Below the pieces are notes generated by a model. It was not told the DNA's origin and did not search any database. It saw only the letters and a program-made list of their open reading frames with translations. The translations under genes and the position numbers were made by a program. Source: Myxococcus sp. RHSTA-1-4 (GTDB taxonomy: Bacteria; Myxococcota; Myxococcia; Myxococcales; Myxococcaceae). From it: 64,000 nucleotides of DNA. Location: NCBI RefSeq assembly GCF_020037125.1, contig NZ_JAIQDG010000006.1, positions 62,001 through 126,000 on the forward strand. The letters are read 5' to 3'. Positions within the stretch are counted from its first letter, which is position 1. Every line of letters begins with the position of its first letter. Shown one piece after another: positions 17,931 through 30,188 of the stretch.

Positions 17931-18094
17931 GACCTCTCAGGTCTGGGAGATATGAATTGCATGCCGCGGCCCCGCCGGGAGGTCCCGACGGCGCCCATCT
18001 CTCAGCCCCCTGTTTCCGAAAGCCCCAGTCGCAATGGGCTCGCGGCCCATGCGTAGCGTCCGGCTCTGCCGTTCATCTTACCGGACCTCTCAGG
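17931..18094. repeat. Pair of 11-bp direct repeats (GACCTCTCAGG)
   Basis: Two identical 11-mers lie at 17931-17941 and 18084-18094 between the divergent PilZ operon and nadA. They could be operator half-sites for one regulator. Two copies alone are weak evidence. Confidence 0.3.
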
Positions 18095-18231
18095 GAAGGG
18101 AGTGCCCTGCATGAGGACAGGGGCGATGTTCGATAAGGCCCGGCAGCCCGGGTCTCGACCGCCCGGTCGCCGGACGGTGGGGTAAACCGCACCCTGGCCG
18201 ACCATCCAAGACCCGGTTAAATGTCGGATCC

Positions 18232-18240
18232 TAAGGAGGT
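18232..18240 (+). promoter_or_regulatory. Near-perfect Shine-Dalgarno of nadA
   Basis: TAAGGAGGT followed by GCC and the ATG pairs with essentially the full anti-Shine-Dalgarno of 16S rRNA. It fixes the nadA start with confidence and predicts efficient translation. Confidence 0.85.
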
Positions 18241-18243
18241 GCC

Positions 18244-19176
<933 letters not shown>

Positions 19177-19258
19177 GGGCGGCCGGAGGAAATCCCGGCA
19201 GCGGACAATTGCCAACTCGCGCCTTGCGCCGGAACGGGCGGGGTGCAATGGAGCAGGC

Positions 19259-19858
19259 GTGGCCTTCCGATTCCTCGCAGTCCCCGCGCACCGGTTGGTG
19301 AACTACCCCCAGTCGCTGCCGGACGATGAGCGCCTCGAGCCGGAGCTGCCTCCGGTACATGAGGCGGTGGAGCGCGCCCTGACCGGCGCCGAGTTCCGCG
19401 ACGTGCGCGCCCGAGACAGACTGCGCGCCCTGCTGCAGGGGGACCGCCCCCCCACGCTGGGCGCGCCCGAGGCGGGCTTCGGCCCCTCCGCCGTCTTCGC
19501 CCAGCCGCCCCAGGACCTCCCGGCGCTGCTGCGGCTGGCGGACGAGCTGGAGAACCTGGCCCGGCGCGAGGCCGGCGAGCGCGCCCTGGTGTGGAAGTGT
19601 GGCGAGTGTGGCGCCCGTTATGCGGTGCCGGTGGCGCTGGTGCGACAGGTCTCCATCCGCTGTGAGCGCTGCGGCAGCCCGGTGGAGCTGAACTCCACGC
19701 GCAGCCTGGGCGAGGAGGCGCTCATCGACCCCTTCCTGGGCGCGGTGAATCACAGCCGGCGGGAGCTGGCGGCCTTCTTCCGTGAGGCCATGGCGCGCGG
19801 CTGGCCGGTGCTGGTGGCCGAGGACAAGCGCGTGACGCGCCCCGCCCCGTCCGCCTGA
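19259..19858 (+). CDS. Hypothetical zinc-ribbon protein
   Basis: The 199-residue protein has no membrane segment. In its second half it carries a four-cysteine zinc ribbon, KCGECGARY with a second IRCERCG about 20 residues later, similar in layout to MJ0042-type ribbons. The rest is acidic and helical, and no enzyme motif is visible. A GTG start was chosen because GGAG lies upstream at a suitable distance; the nearby ATG at 19248 is in another frame. It is followed after 57 bp by another zinc-ribbon protein, so the two may be co-expressed. Confidence 0.65.
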   Translation: MAFRFLAVPAHRLVNYPQSLPDDERLEPELPPVHEAVERALTGAEFRDVRARDRLRALLQGDRPPTLGAPEAGFGPSAVFAQPPQDLPALLRLADELENLARREAGERALVWKCGECGARYAVPVALVRQVSIRCERCGSPVELNSTRSLGEEALIDPFLGAVNHSRRELAAFFREAMARGWPVLVAEDKRVTRPAPSA

Positions 19859-19915
19859 GCGGCGCTTCGGAAAGCGGTTCTCGTGTGGGGCCGGGGTGGT
19901 AGCCTCGACGGCCCC

Positions 19916-20728
19916 ATGCGGCGCGCGCTCGTTCCCCTCCTGAGATGTCCCCGCTGCCGCCGTGGCGGCCTCCAGCCGGAGGCGGACGCCCCGGTGCTGC
20001 TCTTCGGCCCGCTGCGCTGCGGCGAGTGCCGCGCCACCTTTCCCGTGGCCGAGGGCGTGGCGGACCTCACGGTGGAGCACTCCGCCGCCGGCGCGATGCA
20101 GCGCGGCATGGAGCAGCGCTGGGTGGCGCGCTCCTACGAGCGCTACGTGCGCCCCGTGCTGGACCGAGCCCTCACCCGCCAGTCGCTGGACCGCGACAGC
20201 GAGTACCTCCTGTACCGGAGCCTGCTGGGCCGCCCGGAGGCGCCGGTGCTGGACGTGGGCTGTGGCACGGGGATGCTGGCGCGGCGGCTGGCGCGCGAGC
20301 CGGACTTCCCACCGGTGGCGGGGATGGATGTCTCCCGCGCCATGCTGGAGGAAGGCGTGGCCCAGGCGCGCGAGGCCGGAGCGACGGTGGACTTCCTGCG
20401 CGCCGAGGCGCCCTACCTCCCCTTCCAGGACGGCACGCTGGGGGCGGTGCTGATGGCCGGCTCGCTCCACTTCGTGGCGGACCTGGGCCGGATGATGCTG
20501 GAGGTGGCCCGCGTGCTGCGCCCGGGTGGACGCTGGGTGGCCAGCACCTACGTGCCTCCAGGGGCGCCCACGGCGCGGGTCCACCGGAAGCTGGGCCTGC
20601 ACCCGCGCGGCGAAAGCGAGCTGCGCGCGGAGGCCGCCGCGGCGGGACTGGTGCGCTTCGAGCGCGTGGCCCTGCCGCCGCTGCTGGTGGTCAAGGCGGA
20701 GAAGGGCTCCGCCGGCACACCTAGATGA
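19916..20728 (+). CDS. Trm112-like zinc-ribbon SAM methyltransferase
   Basis: The N-terminus (about residues 8-50) has two CxxC pairs (CPRC and CGEC) and a FPVAEGVADL segment, typical of a Trm112-like zinc ribbon. The C-terminal two thirds are a class I methyltransferase with VLDVGCGTGMLARRLA, an acidic strand-2 site (MDVSRAMLEEG) and VLRPGGRWVAST. This combination occurs in RlmA-like and other small-molecule methyltransferases; the substrate is not clear. The ATG start was preferred over an upstream GTG at 19883 because it sits right before the zinc ribbon. The last 8 bp overlap the convergent Cys-rich gene. Confidence 0.8.
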   Translation: MRRALVPLLRCPRCRRGGLQPEADAPVLLFGPLRCGECRATFPVAEGVADLTVEHSAAGAMQRGMEQRWVARSYERYVRPVLDRALTRQSLDRDSEYLLYRSLLGRPEAPVLDVGCGTGMLARRLAREPDFPPVAGMDVSRAMLEEGVAQAREAGATVDFLRAEAPYLPFQDGTLGAVLMAGSLHFVADLGRMMLEVARVLRPGGRWVASTYVPPGAPTARVHRKLGLHPRGESELRAEAAAAGLVRFERVALPPLLVVKAEKGSAGTPR

Positions 20729-21092
20729 AGATGCCGGCGGAGGCGTCGTAGCGCGCCTCCTCGAGCTTCAGCTCGGCGGGACGGCCGCGCAGCGCGTCCA
20801 TCACCTGCCGCTTCGGCTTCTTGCATTTGGCGCAGTCGCACGAGCCCTTCTTGCAGGTGCAGTCCGCCTTGCTGCCGCACTGGCACTTGCCGGCGATGAG
20901 CGAGTCCAGCGCGTCCAGCGGGCGCTCCACCTCGCCGCGCTGCGAGGCCTTGGAATCCGCCGCCTCGGGCTCTGCCTTCTGGGACTCGGCGGCGGCGCGT
21001 GCATGGGCCTCACAGGCGTGCGCCGCACCCGGCGCCAGCAACAACCCGCCGGCCATCAGCCCCGCGGCCACCATCGTCGCGATGCGTGTCAT
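20721..21092 (-). CDS. Exported Cys-rich protein
   Basis: The 123-residue product begins with a Sec-type signal peptide (MTRIATMVAAG through GAAHA), giving a secreted or periplasmic protein. Its mature part has a metallothionein-like cluster of seven cysteines in about 20 residues (pattern CxCx5-CxCx4-CxCxxC, interspersed with Lys). This suggests metal binding or dense disulfides. The start was chosen at the ATG with GGAGGAG upstream. The 3' end overlaps the end of the convergent methyltransferase gene by 8 bp. I do not recognise a named family. Confidence 0.7.
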   Translation of the reverse strand: MTRIATMVAAGLMAGGLLLAPGAAHACEAHARAAAESQKAEPEAADSKASQRGEVERPLDALDSLIAGKCQCGSKADCTCKKGSCDCAKCKKPKRQVMDALRGRPAELKLEEARYDASAGIFI

Positions 21093-21266
21093 GTCCGCTC
21101 TCCTCCGGGATACCGCCACGGCACCCGCTCTCGCCGTGCGCCTATACCCCAGCCCCCGCCCCCTGCCAAGGACGAGGGCCGCACCTTTGTCTACCCGTCA
21201 CGAGCCAACCTGGCCGTACGCCCTGCTCGCCGGGGCGGGAGGCGGCGCGTACAGTCCGCGCCCTCC

Positions 21267-22832
21267 GTGACGAACCGAAACGAACGCCTCGTCTACGCCG
21301 CCGCGCTGGTGCTGGGCGCGCTGCCCCTGTGGGCCTCGCGCTACCTGCCCATGGCGGACCTGCCGCAGCACCTGTACCTCATCTCCGTCCTGCACCGGCT
21401 GGACGACCCCACCACGCTGTACCCGCAGCTGTTCGCCGCGCGGCACGCGCTGACGCCGTACCTGGGCTACTACTACCTCGTCAGCGCGCTCAACTGGCTG
21501 CTCCCCCTGGAGATGGCCAACCGCGTCTTCCTCACCGCCTATGTCGTCGGGCTGCCGCTGGGGCTGGGCTTCCTGCTGCGCGGCCTGGGCCGGCCGGCGT
21601 GGCCGTCCCTGCTGGCGCTGCCCTTCGCCTATGGCGACAGCTTCGGCTGGGGGTTCGTCAACTACTGCGCGGCGCTGCCGCTGACGCTGCTGTGCTGCGG
21701 CCTCTTCGTGCGCGCGCTGGAGGACGTGCCCCGCCGCCGCGCGTGGGCCGGCGGGCTGGCGGCGTGCCTGGTGGCGGTGCTGCTCTTCCATGTCCAGGCC
21801 TTCGGCTTCCTCGCCTTCGGGCTGCCGTGGCTGCTCCTCACCACGGCGGTGCCGGAGGACGCCACCGCGCGGGGGCTGGTGGCGCGGCTGCGGCCCCGCG
21901 TGCCGGCGCTGCTGGGCGTGGTGCCCGGCGTGGCGCTCTTCCTCGGCTGGGTGGTGCTGCGCTTCGGCGAGCCGCCGGACATCCAGCCCGGGGTGCCATG
22001 GAAGGCGTGGGGCCCCACGTTCTCCCCGCAGAACCTGGCCTGGAAGAGCTTCGAGCAGAACCGGGCCGAGTTCTTCGACGTGCTCGCGAACACGTTCCGG
22101 GACGGCTCGGACCGGTGGGCGCTGTACGCCGTGGGCGCGGTGGCGGTGGCCGGGTGGGTGGCGGGGCTGGTGCGCCCGGGGGCGCCGGGCTCGCGAGGGT
22201 GGGTGGCCGGGGCGCGGCTGCCGGGGCTGGGGCTGCTGGCGCTGGCGCTCTACTTCCTGTTGCCCTTCGACATCCGCGGCTACGTCTACTACCTCAACAC
22301 GCGCTACGCGCACCTGGCCGCGGCGCTGCTGGTGGCCACCGCGCCCGCGACGATTCCGGAGTGGCGCCGGCCCCTGAGGCTGGCCGCCGCCGCGAGCGCG
22401 CTGGTGCTGGCCTTCGTCATGGTGCGCGGCTACCGCGCCTTCTCGCGCGAGGCATCCGAGTGGGAGCCGCTGGTGGCCGCGACGGCGCCCCGGCCCCGCG
22501 TGATGGGGCTCGTCTTCGACAGCCAGTCGCGCGTGGTGCGCTTCCCCGTCTTCCTCCACGGCGCCGCGGTGCTGGCCCGGGCGCGAGGGGGCGTGCCCAA
22601 CTTCACCTTCGCCTCCACGCCCCACTCGCCCCTGCGCTACGCCGGCGAGGTGCCTCCCACCTTCCCCTCCGAGTGGCAGCCCCAGCAGATGGACTACGCC
22701 ACCCAGGGTGTCTGGTACGACCACTTCCTGGTGCGCGGCGTCCACCCCTCGCGCATCTTCGGCGAGCGGCTCCAGTCGGAGCTGGTGGTGGTGGCGGAGT
22801 CCGGGCGGAGCTGGCTGGTGCGCCGCCGCTGA
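21267..22832 (+). CDS. Polytopic membrane protein, GT-C-glycosyltransferase-like
   Basis: The 521-residue protein has about ten membrane helices. A loop after the first helix contains RYLPMADLPQHL, with an acidic residue in the place expected for GT-C glycosyltransferases, followed by a long second half facing the periplasm. This layout resembles lipid-linked-sugar glycosyltransferases, but sequence evidence for activity is limited to that loop and the topology. The start is GTG, with no in-frame ATG near the first helix. It is monocistronic in appearance, flanked by the divergent Cys-rich gene. Confidence 0.65.
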   Translation: MTNRNERLVYAAALVLGALPLWASRYLPMADLPQHLYLISVLHRLDDPTTLYPQLFAARHALTPYLGYYYLVSALNWLLPLEMANRVFLTAYVVGLPLGLGFLLRGLGRPAWPSLLALPFAYGDSFGWGFVNYCAALPLTLLCCGLFVRALEDVPRRRAWAGGLAACLVAVLLFHVQAFGFLAFGLPWLLLTTAVPEDATARGLVARLRPRVPALLGVVPGVALFLGWVVLRFGEPPDIQPGVPWKAWGPTFSPQNLAWKSFEQNRAEFFDVLANTFRDGSDRWALYAVGAVAVAGWVAGLVRPGAPGSRGWVAGARLPGLGLLALALYFLLPFDIRGYVYYLNTRYAHLAAALLVATAPATIPEWRRPLRLAAAASALVLAFVMVRGYRAFSREASEWEPLVAATAPRPRVMGLVFDSQSRVVRFPVFLHGAAVLARARGGVPNFTFASTPHSPLRYAGEVPPTFPSEWQPQQMDYATQGVWYDHFLVRGVHPSRIFGERLQSELVVVAESGRSWLVRRR

Positions 22833-23058
22833 GGGCGTGGGCGGCGACAAGCCTGGCGCCGCGGACGACGACAGGCAGGGCGGAGCTGGCGGGGGCGACG
22901 AGCGGCTCCAGCCGGAGCGGGGGGTGACGGAGTCCGCGAGAAGCCGGCACGTGCGCCGCCGCCGGCGCGGAGGCAGACGCGCCGAGTGTGGCCTGGTGGG
23001 CGCAAGGCCCGCGCGTCCCGTGCCCCAGGCCGCGTCACGTGCAGTAGAAGGCGCGGGC

Positions 23059-24276
23059 ATGAGCTCCACTGAACCCCGCCCCCTCCTGGACGCGCTCCGC
23101 GCCGGCACGCCCCTGCCCACCTTCCCCGCCGGCGCCGTCGAGGCCGCCCGCTCGCTCGCGCGGGACGTGGGCTCGGCCACCGCCGCCGCCGTGGAGGCCC
23201 TGCCGGAGCCCCTGGCCGCCGCAGTGCTGGAGGCCGCCGTGCTGGAGGGCCAGCCCGCCCTCGCCGAGGCCCTGTCGGCCTCGTCCGTGAAGCCCCTGGC
23301 CAAGGCCGCGAAGAAGGCGCTGTACCGGCTGCGCTCGCGAGGCGTCGCCGTGGCCGAGGCCCCGCGCCCCGCCCCCGCCGAGCCCCCGCGCGCCGCCGCA
23401 CCGGCTCCGGAGGCCCTGCCGGCCATGGCGTCCACGATTACGAGCGCCGGCGAGCGGGCACTCGTCCTCGCCCGCGTGCTGCGCGGCGGTGGCGTGGAGG
23501 TGGTGCAGGCGGTCGTCTCCGACGTGCTGGGCGTGGTGGAGCTGCGCGTGGGCGACAAGAGCCGCGGCAACTGGCGGCGTCTGCTCAAGGAGGGCCTGGC
23601 GCACGGCGGCACCATGGAGCTGCCGATGCACGAGGCCGCCACCCTCCTGGCCGAGGCGGCCGGCACCAACCTCCGCTCGCACACGCCCTTCCCTCCGGAC
23701 CTGGAGGTGGCGCTGCGCCACTTCGGCGTGCAGCCCCAATTGGAGCCCACCGCCCTGCCCCCGCCGGAGCCCGAGGACGTGCGCCGTGCCCTGGAGGGCG
23801 ACGTGCTCCACGAGACACCGGAGATGGCCACGTGGCTGCCCCCGGAGCCCGAGGTGAAGCGGCTGCTCCAGAAGATGGACGAGGTGATGCACAGCCCGCT
23901 GGCGCTCAGCGACGTGCAGCGCCAGGAGCAGCTCCAGGCGGCGGTGCGCGCGGTGGCGCGCGACTTCTTCGCCTCGGAGGGCCGCCAGCGCTACGCCCTG
24001 CGGCTGTGGCGGATGGCGGACTACCTCGAGCGCACCGGCCGCCCGCGCGAGGCGGACGTGGCGCGAGGCGAGGCCCGCCGCCTCCACCACGGCCTCGACG
24101 AGCCCTTCTCCCGCTTCGTCGAGCGGCTCTTCGAGAAGGTGCTCGCCCTGGTGGCCGCCGCCGGAGCCCGGGCCGGGGCCCAGGCCGCGCCGGCCCCCGA
24201 CTCCGGCGAGGCCCCCGCGTCCGCGCCCGCCCCCTCCCAGGAGCGGCGCAGCCCCGGCGGCCTCATCCTCCCCTGA
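23059..24276 (+). CDS. Hypothetical Ala/Pro-rich protein
   Basis: I do not recognise this 405-residue soluble protein. It has an Ala-rich helical N-terminus (1-90), a Pro/Ala linker (about 110-125), and a more conserved-looking middle (about 140-270). That middle includes VVQAVVSDVLGVVELRVGDKSRGNW and a charged LRHFGVQPQLEP segment. It ends in a Pro/Ala-rich, probably disordered tail. No signal peptide, membrane helix or catalytic motif is evident. The ATG at 23059 was selected as the first start giving normal composition; the longer in-frame extension overlaps the upstream gene. Confidence 0.65.
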   Translation: MSSTEPRPLLDALRAGTPLPTFPAGAVEAARSLARDVGSATAAAVEALPEPLAAAVLEAAVLEGQPALAEALSASSVKPLAKAAKKALYRLRSRGVAVAEAPRPAPAEPPRAAAPAPEALPAMASTITSAGERALVLARVLRGGGVEVVQAVVSDVLGVVELRVGDKSRGNWRRLLKEGLAHGGTMELPMHEAATLLAEAAGTNLRSHTPFPPDLEVALRHFGVQPQLEPTALPPPEPEDVRRALEGDVLHETPEMATWLPPEPEVKRLLQKMDEVMHSPLALSDVQRQEQLQAAVRAVARDFFASEGRQRYALRLWRMADYLERTGRPREADVARGEARRLHHGLDEPFSRFVERLFEKVLALVAAAGARAGAQAAPAPDSGEAPASAPAPSQERRSPGGLILP

Positions 24277-24300
24277 GCACCGGGGAGGGGGCGCCCCGCC

Positions 24301-25104
24301 TCACGGGGAGACGCGGGCGCGCAGCAGCAGGTCCAGGTTCTCCCGCTCCCAGGCCAGGGCGCGCGAGTAGTCGTGGAAGCGCTTCTCGTGCTCCATCAAC
24401 TCGGGCGGGTGGATGCAGCGCCGCCCGTCATCACCCCGCCGCGTCCGGTACACGTGGTGGAGCATCTCGTGGAAGACAATCCACTCCACGAAGTAGCGGG
24501 GCACCATCGGCTGATCCAACGCCGGGTGGATGCGGATGACCTTCGAGTCCGCCGAGTACGAGCCCATCTTGATGCTCTTGCGGGGGCCCTTCACCCGCGG
24601 CGCCGGGCCGTAGGTAATCGCCGCGTCGATGCGGCTCTCGAAGTACCGCTCGTTGAGCCGCGCGAAGATGCGCTCCAGGTCGTGGTGCTGGCCCTCCGGC
24701 TCCAGCCGGATGCGCTTGCGCATCTGCGCCGGGGACAGCCGGCGGATGTAGGCCCGGTTGCGCTCGATGTAGCGGTCCAGGTGCACGCTCGCGTCCGGGT
24801 CCCCGTTGCGCACGAAGCTGGCGAGCGCCTGCACCACGTCGTCCGGCGCGGCCAGGAACATGTGGTGCAACCGCAGGCGCCACAACGCGCGCTGACGCTG
24901 GAACGTCAGCATGGTGTGCGTGTTGTCGTGGATCTCCACCGCCACCTTCGCGCGGAGACGCGTGCGCAAACGACGCTCGAGCACGCGACGCCATACCTTC
25001 AGGAGCCTGTTGGGCTCCGGGGCGATGGGAAGCTGCCGGGCCACCCGGCCGGCCGTGTAACTCCTCTTCTTGACTACGCTTTTCTGATTCTTCGGGCGCG
25101 CCAT
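24301..25104 (-). CDS. SprT-like zinc metallopeptidase-fold protein
   Basis: The 267-residue product has the HExxH zinc motif as FHEMLHHVY near residue 210 of the protein, preceded by WIVFHE and followed by a histidine/glutamate-rich segment (MEHEKRFHDYSRAL). The FARLNERYF segment upstream is typical of SprT-like domains. The N-terminal half is Arg-rich and helical and may bind nucleic acid. An in-frame ATG 11 codons upstream (25137) is also possible. SprT-like proteins are related to DNA-protein crosslink proteases, but bacterial members are mostly uncharacterised, so the substrate is unknown. Confidence 0.78.
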   Translation of the reverse strand: MARPKNQKSVVKKRSYTAGRVARQLPIAPEPNRLLKVWRRVLERRLRTRLRAKVAVEIHDNTHTMLTFQRQRALWRLRLHHMFLAAPDDVVQALASFVRNGDPDASVHLDRYIERNRAYIRRLSPAQMRKRIRLEPEGQHHDLERIFARLNERYFESRIDAAITYGPAPRVKGPRKSIKMGSYSADSKVIRIHPALDQPMVPRYFVEWIVFHEMLHHVYRTRRGDDGRRCIHPPELMEHEKRFHDYSRALAWERENLDLLLRARVSP

Positions 25105-25263
25105 AAGGGCCACGGATTCTACGGGCCGGTCTGACATGCCGCAACGCGCGCGCGGTGATGAAAACCTAGGAATTCCAACGACTTAAGTGCACTCAAGCCC
25201 ACCAGGGCCCACTTGTCCGCCCCAGGGGGAGGATGCCGCATACAGGCCAAGTGCCCGACACGA

Positions 25264-27750
<2,487 letters not shown>

Positions 27751-28151
27751 GGAGGGATGGGGCGACTGTCTGGAGGTGGATGGAGCGTACTTTTCCTGAG
27801 CTTACCCACAATCACCAGCTAGGGGGAGCCAACGGCCCTACCCGCTTCGGTGGGTACCCGACAGGACCGGACAATCCCGAAAAAGAAGCAGCCCTCCACA
27901 GGGAGGATGAGAGGCGGTGGATCATCACTGTCCTTCAGCGGCTGCCGGTATCGGGAATCACGCCCGCGCGCCTGGATGCGGATTCCGCAGCCTCCCTCCG
28001 CGCATGAAGCGTGGGTGGATGTGCCGCGCGTGTCTCCGAGGGAAATCACGGCCTTGTGACGGATCCGTCCCAACCGGCCCGCGATGGACGCCTCCCCGGG
28101 GGGCAGTGTAAGAGCGGGACCACCTACGAAGCTTCCTGGAGGCATGATCCA
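27751..28151. other. Divergent intergenic region, kinase / lamin-tail lipoprotein (401 bp)
   Basis: No gene is supported here. The interval must hold both start regions. A perfect 12-bp palindrome, GACGGATCCGTC, lies at 28058-28069. GGAGG lies shortly before the downstream start. I could not find a convincing sigma-70 or sigma-54 promoter. Confidence 0.5.
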
Positions 28152-30029
28152 ATGGTGATTCGCAATGGGCGGTTGGTGCTGGTGGCGGGTCTCACCGCGC
28201 TCACCGCGGTGGCCTGCTCCGGCCGTGACAACGAATGTGAGACGGCGACTGACTGCGCCTCCGGCTATGTCTGCACGGCCAATGCCTGCGTACCCGACTC
28301 CACGGATGATGCCGGGACGGATGCCGGCACCGACGCGGGCACGGATTCGGGCACCGACGCGGGCACGGATGCCGGGACGTCGGACATCCCCGCGGACATC
28401 AGCAGCCCCGAGAACACGCAGATCCAGGCGTTCCTCGCGGCGACCGCCAACACCAACGGCAGCGCGACCCCGGTGAGCCCGGCGCTGCCCATCAACAACG
28501 TGTACGTCACGTACATCTCGCCCGCGGTCGGCTCCACGCCGGCGGGCTTCTACGTGCAGGCGACCGCGCCGGGCCCCTCCCTCTTCGTGAAGCTGGACGC
28601 CGCCGCCCAGACCCCCGCGCTCGCGGTGGGTGACAAGATCTCCTTCTCCGTGACGGAGAAGACCGTCTTCAACGGCCTCAACCAGGCGAGCGCCATCACC
28701 GGCCTCACCCGCGAGAGCCAGGGCACCCCCGTGCAGAACCTCGTGGACGCCGGCACCCCGGGTCTCACCGTGGACATCAGCAGCCGCACGGACGTGACGA
28801 GCACCGCGGCGCTCGCGGCCTACGAGTCGGACCTCGTGCAGGTGCGCGGCACGGTGGCCGGCCCCGCCACCAACTCGGGCACCAGCTTCAAGACCTTCAC
28901 CTTCACCACCGAGGGCTCGCCCACGCCGTCGAACAGCTTCCTCCTGCGCATCCCCAACACCGTGGTGACGGAGTCGGGCCTCGCCCAGCAGTGCAACTTC
29001 ACCGCGGTGGCCGTGCCCTACGGCCGCTTCGGCACCACGGCGCAGGTCTCCCCGTTCCGCGCCAGCGACCTCATCGTGGCCTGCCCCGTCACCGTGACGG
29101 GCGCGCGCTCGCTGGGCGCCACCTCGGCGGAGGTGCTCTTCAACGTGAGCGTGGACGCGGCCACCGTGCAGGCCGAGGACTTCGCCATCACCCCGGCGCT
29201 CGCCGTCAGCGCGGTGGAGGTCACCGGCAACAAGGTGAAGCTCACCACCGCGGCCCAGGCCGAGGGCACCCGCTACACCGTGACGGTGACGGGCCTGAAG
29301 GGCACCAACGGGGCGGACGTGAGCACCACCACCGCCACCGCCGGCTTCAGGGGCGGCAGTGACACGGCGCCCGAAGGCCTGATCATCAACGAGCTGGAGT
29401 ACGACAATGTCCCGCCCGCGGGTACGAGCAACCCGGACGACAGGGAGTTCATCGAGATCATCAACAACTCCGACGCGCCCGTGCACGTGGGCAACATGGT
29501 GGTGGTGCTCATCAACGCGAGCCCCTCCGGCACCACCCCGGCCACCAACCGCCAGGAGTACCGCCGCATCGAACTGACCTCGGTGACCGACGGAACCACC
29601 GACACCGACACGCTCGCCCCCGGCGCGCTGCTCGTGGTGGGTCCCGCCACCGTGACCAGCGAGCTGCCCGCGGGCACCCTGCGCGTCACCGTCACCACCC
29701 CGCTCACGGACCTCATCCAGAACGGCTCGGACGACGCGGTCGCCCTGCTCTACTACCCCACCGGCGTGCTGACCGATGTGCTCTGGTACGAGACCTCCAC
29801 CCAGGCGCCCCCCACCGTCTTCACCGGGACCATCGCGACGGGCGCGGGTGACAGGGAGTTCTCCTTCGTCGAGGGCACGCCGTCCTCGCTCTTCGAGAAC
29901 AACACCAACAACGTGTCCTACCAGCGCAAGGTGAACCCCGACGCGACCGGCAAGGTGCTGGACACGAACAACAACTCGACCGACTTCGAGGTCGTGCTGC
30001 CCACCCCGGGCACCAAGCGCCAGCCGTAG
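28152..30029 (+). CDS. Lamin-tail-domain lipoprotein with Asp-Ala-Gly-Thr repeats
   Basis: The 625-residue product has a signal peptide with a lipobox (LTAVAC) near residue 20 and an early CETATDCASGYVC Cys-rich segment. Then follows a stretch of six DAGT-type tetrapeptide repeats that probably acts as a flexible stalk. The middle (about 90-400) has OB-fold-like and Ig-like beta sequences. From about residue 409 a lamin-tail domain is visible (GLIINELEYDN, DDREFIEIINNS). Such modules occur in exported myxobacterial proteins, sometimes with nucleases, but no nuclease motif is seen here. GGAGG precedes the ATG. It is probably an outer-surface protein of unknown role. Confidence 0.8.
   Translation: MVIRNGRLVLVAGLTALTAVACSGRDNECETATDCASGYVCTANACVPDSTDDAGTDAGTDAGTDSGTDAGTDAGTSDIPADISSPENTQIQAFLAATANTNGSATPVSPALPINNVYVTYISPAVGSTPAGFYVQATAPGPSLFVKLDAAAQTPALAVGDKISFSVTEKTVFNGLNQASAITGLTRESQGTPVQNLVDAGTPGLTVDISSRTDVTSTAALAAYESDLVQVRGTVAGPATNSGTSFKTFTFTTEGSPTPSNSFLLRIPNTVVTESGLAQQCNFTAVAVPYGRFGTTAQVSPFRASDLIVACPVTVTGARSLGATSAEVLFNVSVDAATVQAEDFAITPALAVSAVEVTGNKVKLTTAAQAEGTRYTVTVTGLKGTNGADVSTTTATAGFRGGSDTAPEGLIINELEYDNVPPAGTSNPDDREFIEIINNSDAPVHVGNMVVVLINASPSGTTPATNRQEYRRIELTSVTDGTTDTDTLAPGALLVVGPATVTSELPAGTLRVTVTTPLTDLIQNGSDDAVALLYYPTGVLTDVLWYETSTQAPPTVFTGTIATGAGDREFSFVEGTPSSLFENNTNNVSYQRKVNPDATGKVLDTNNNSTDFEVVLPTPGTKRQP
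28308..28379 (+). repeat. Six 12-bp tandem repeats encoding DAGT/DSGT
   Basis: Six consecutive 12-nt units encode the tetrapeptide Asp-Ala/Ser-Gly-Thr within the lipoprotein stalk. Codon choice varies between units at third positions, so protein sequence rather than DNA is conserved. The array could still vary in copy number. Confidence 0.85.
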
Positions 30030-30052
30030 ACGTTGCCTGACCTGAAGTACCG

Positions 30053-30083
30053 GGCCGCGGCCTCCCTCCAGGGGGCCGCGGCC
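30053..30083 (+). terminator. Terminator hairpin after lamin-tail gene
   Basis: GGCCGCGGCC is repeated in inverted orientation (it is itself palindromic) with an 11-nt loop, followed by TTCGTATTT. It lies 24 bp after the stop codon and is the likely terminator. Confidence 0.55.
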
Positions 30084-30188
30084 TTCGTATTTCCGGCCCG
30101 CGGCGGACCTCGAGCGCGCCAGGGCGCCTCCTCTCCCGCCTCAACAGTCCTGCCCGGCCGGGCCGCCGCTGCCGCTACAATGGGCCGC

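Larger units (their letters stand above)
17889..18243. other. Divergent intergenic region, PilZ operon / nadA (355 bp)
   Basis: No gene is supported. The region must hold promoters for both directions. It contains the same 11-mer GACCTCTCAGG twice on the plus strand (17931-17941 and 18084-18094). The first copy is part of a small palindrome, GACCT-CTC-AGGTC. A GC-rich imperfect hairpin lies near 18160-18180. I see no convincing -35/-10 pair. Confidence 0.5.

Noticed and set aside
28058..28069. 12-bp palindrome GACGGATCCGTC
   Set aside because: Single occurrence, no neighbouring promoter elements and no second copy seen, so it was listed only in the intergenic note.
28308..28379. Short regular repeats that could suggest a CRISPR array
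   Set aside because: They are in-frame 12-bp units encoding a DAGT stalk, with no spacers and no cas gene.
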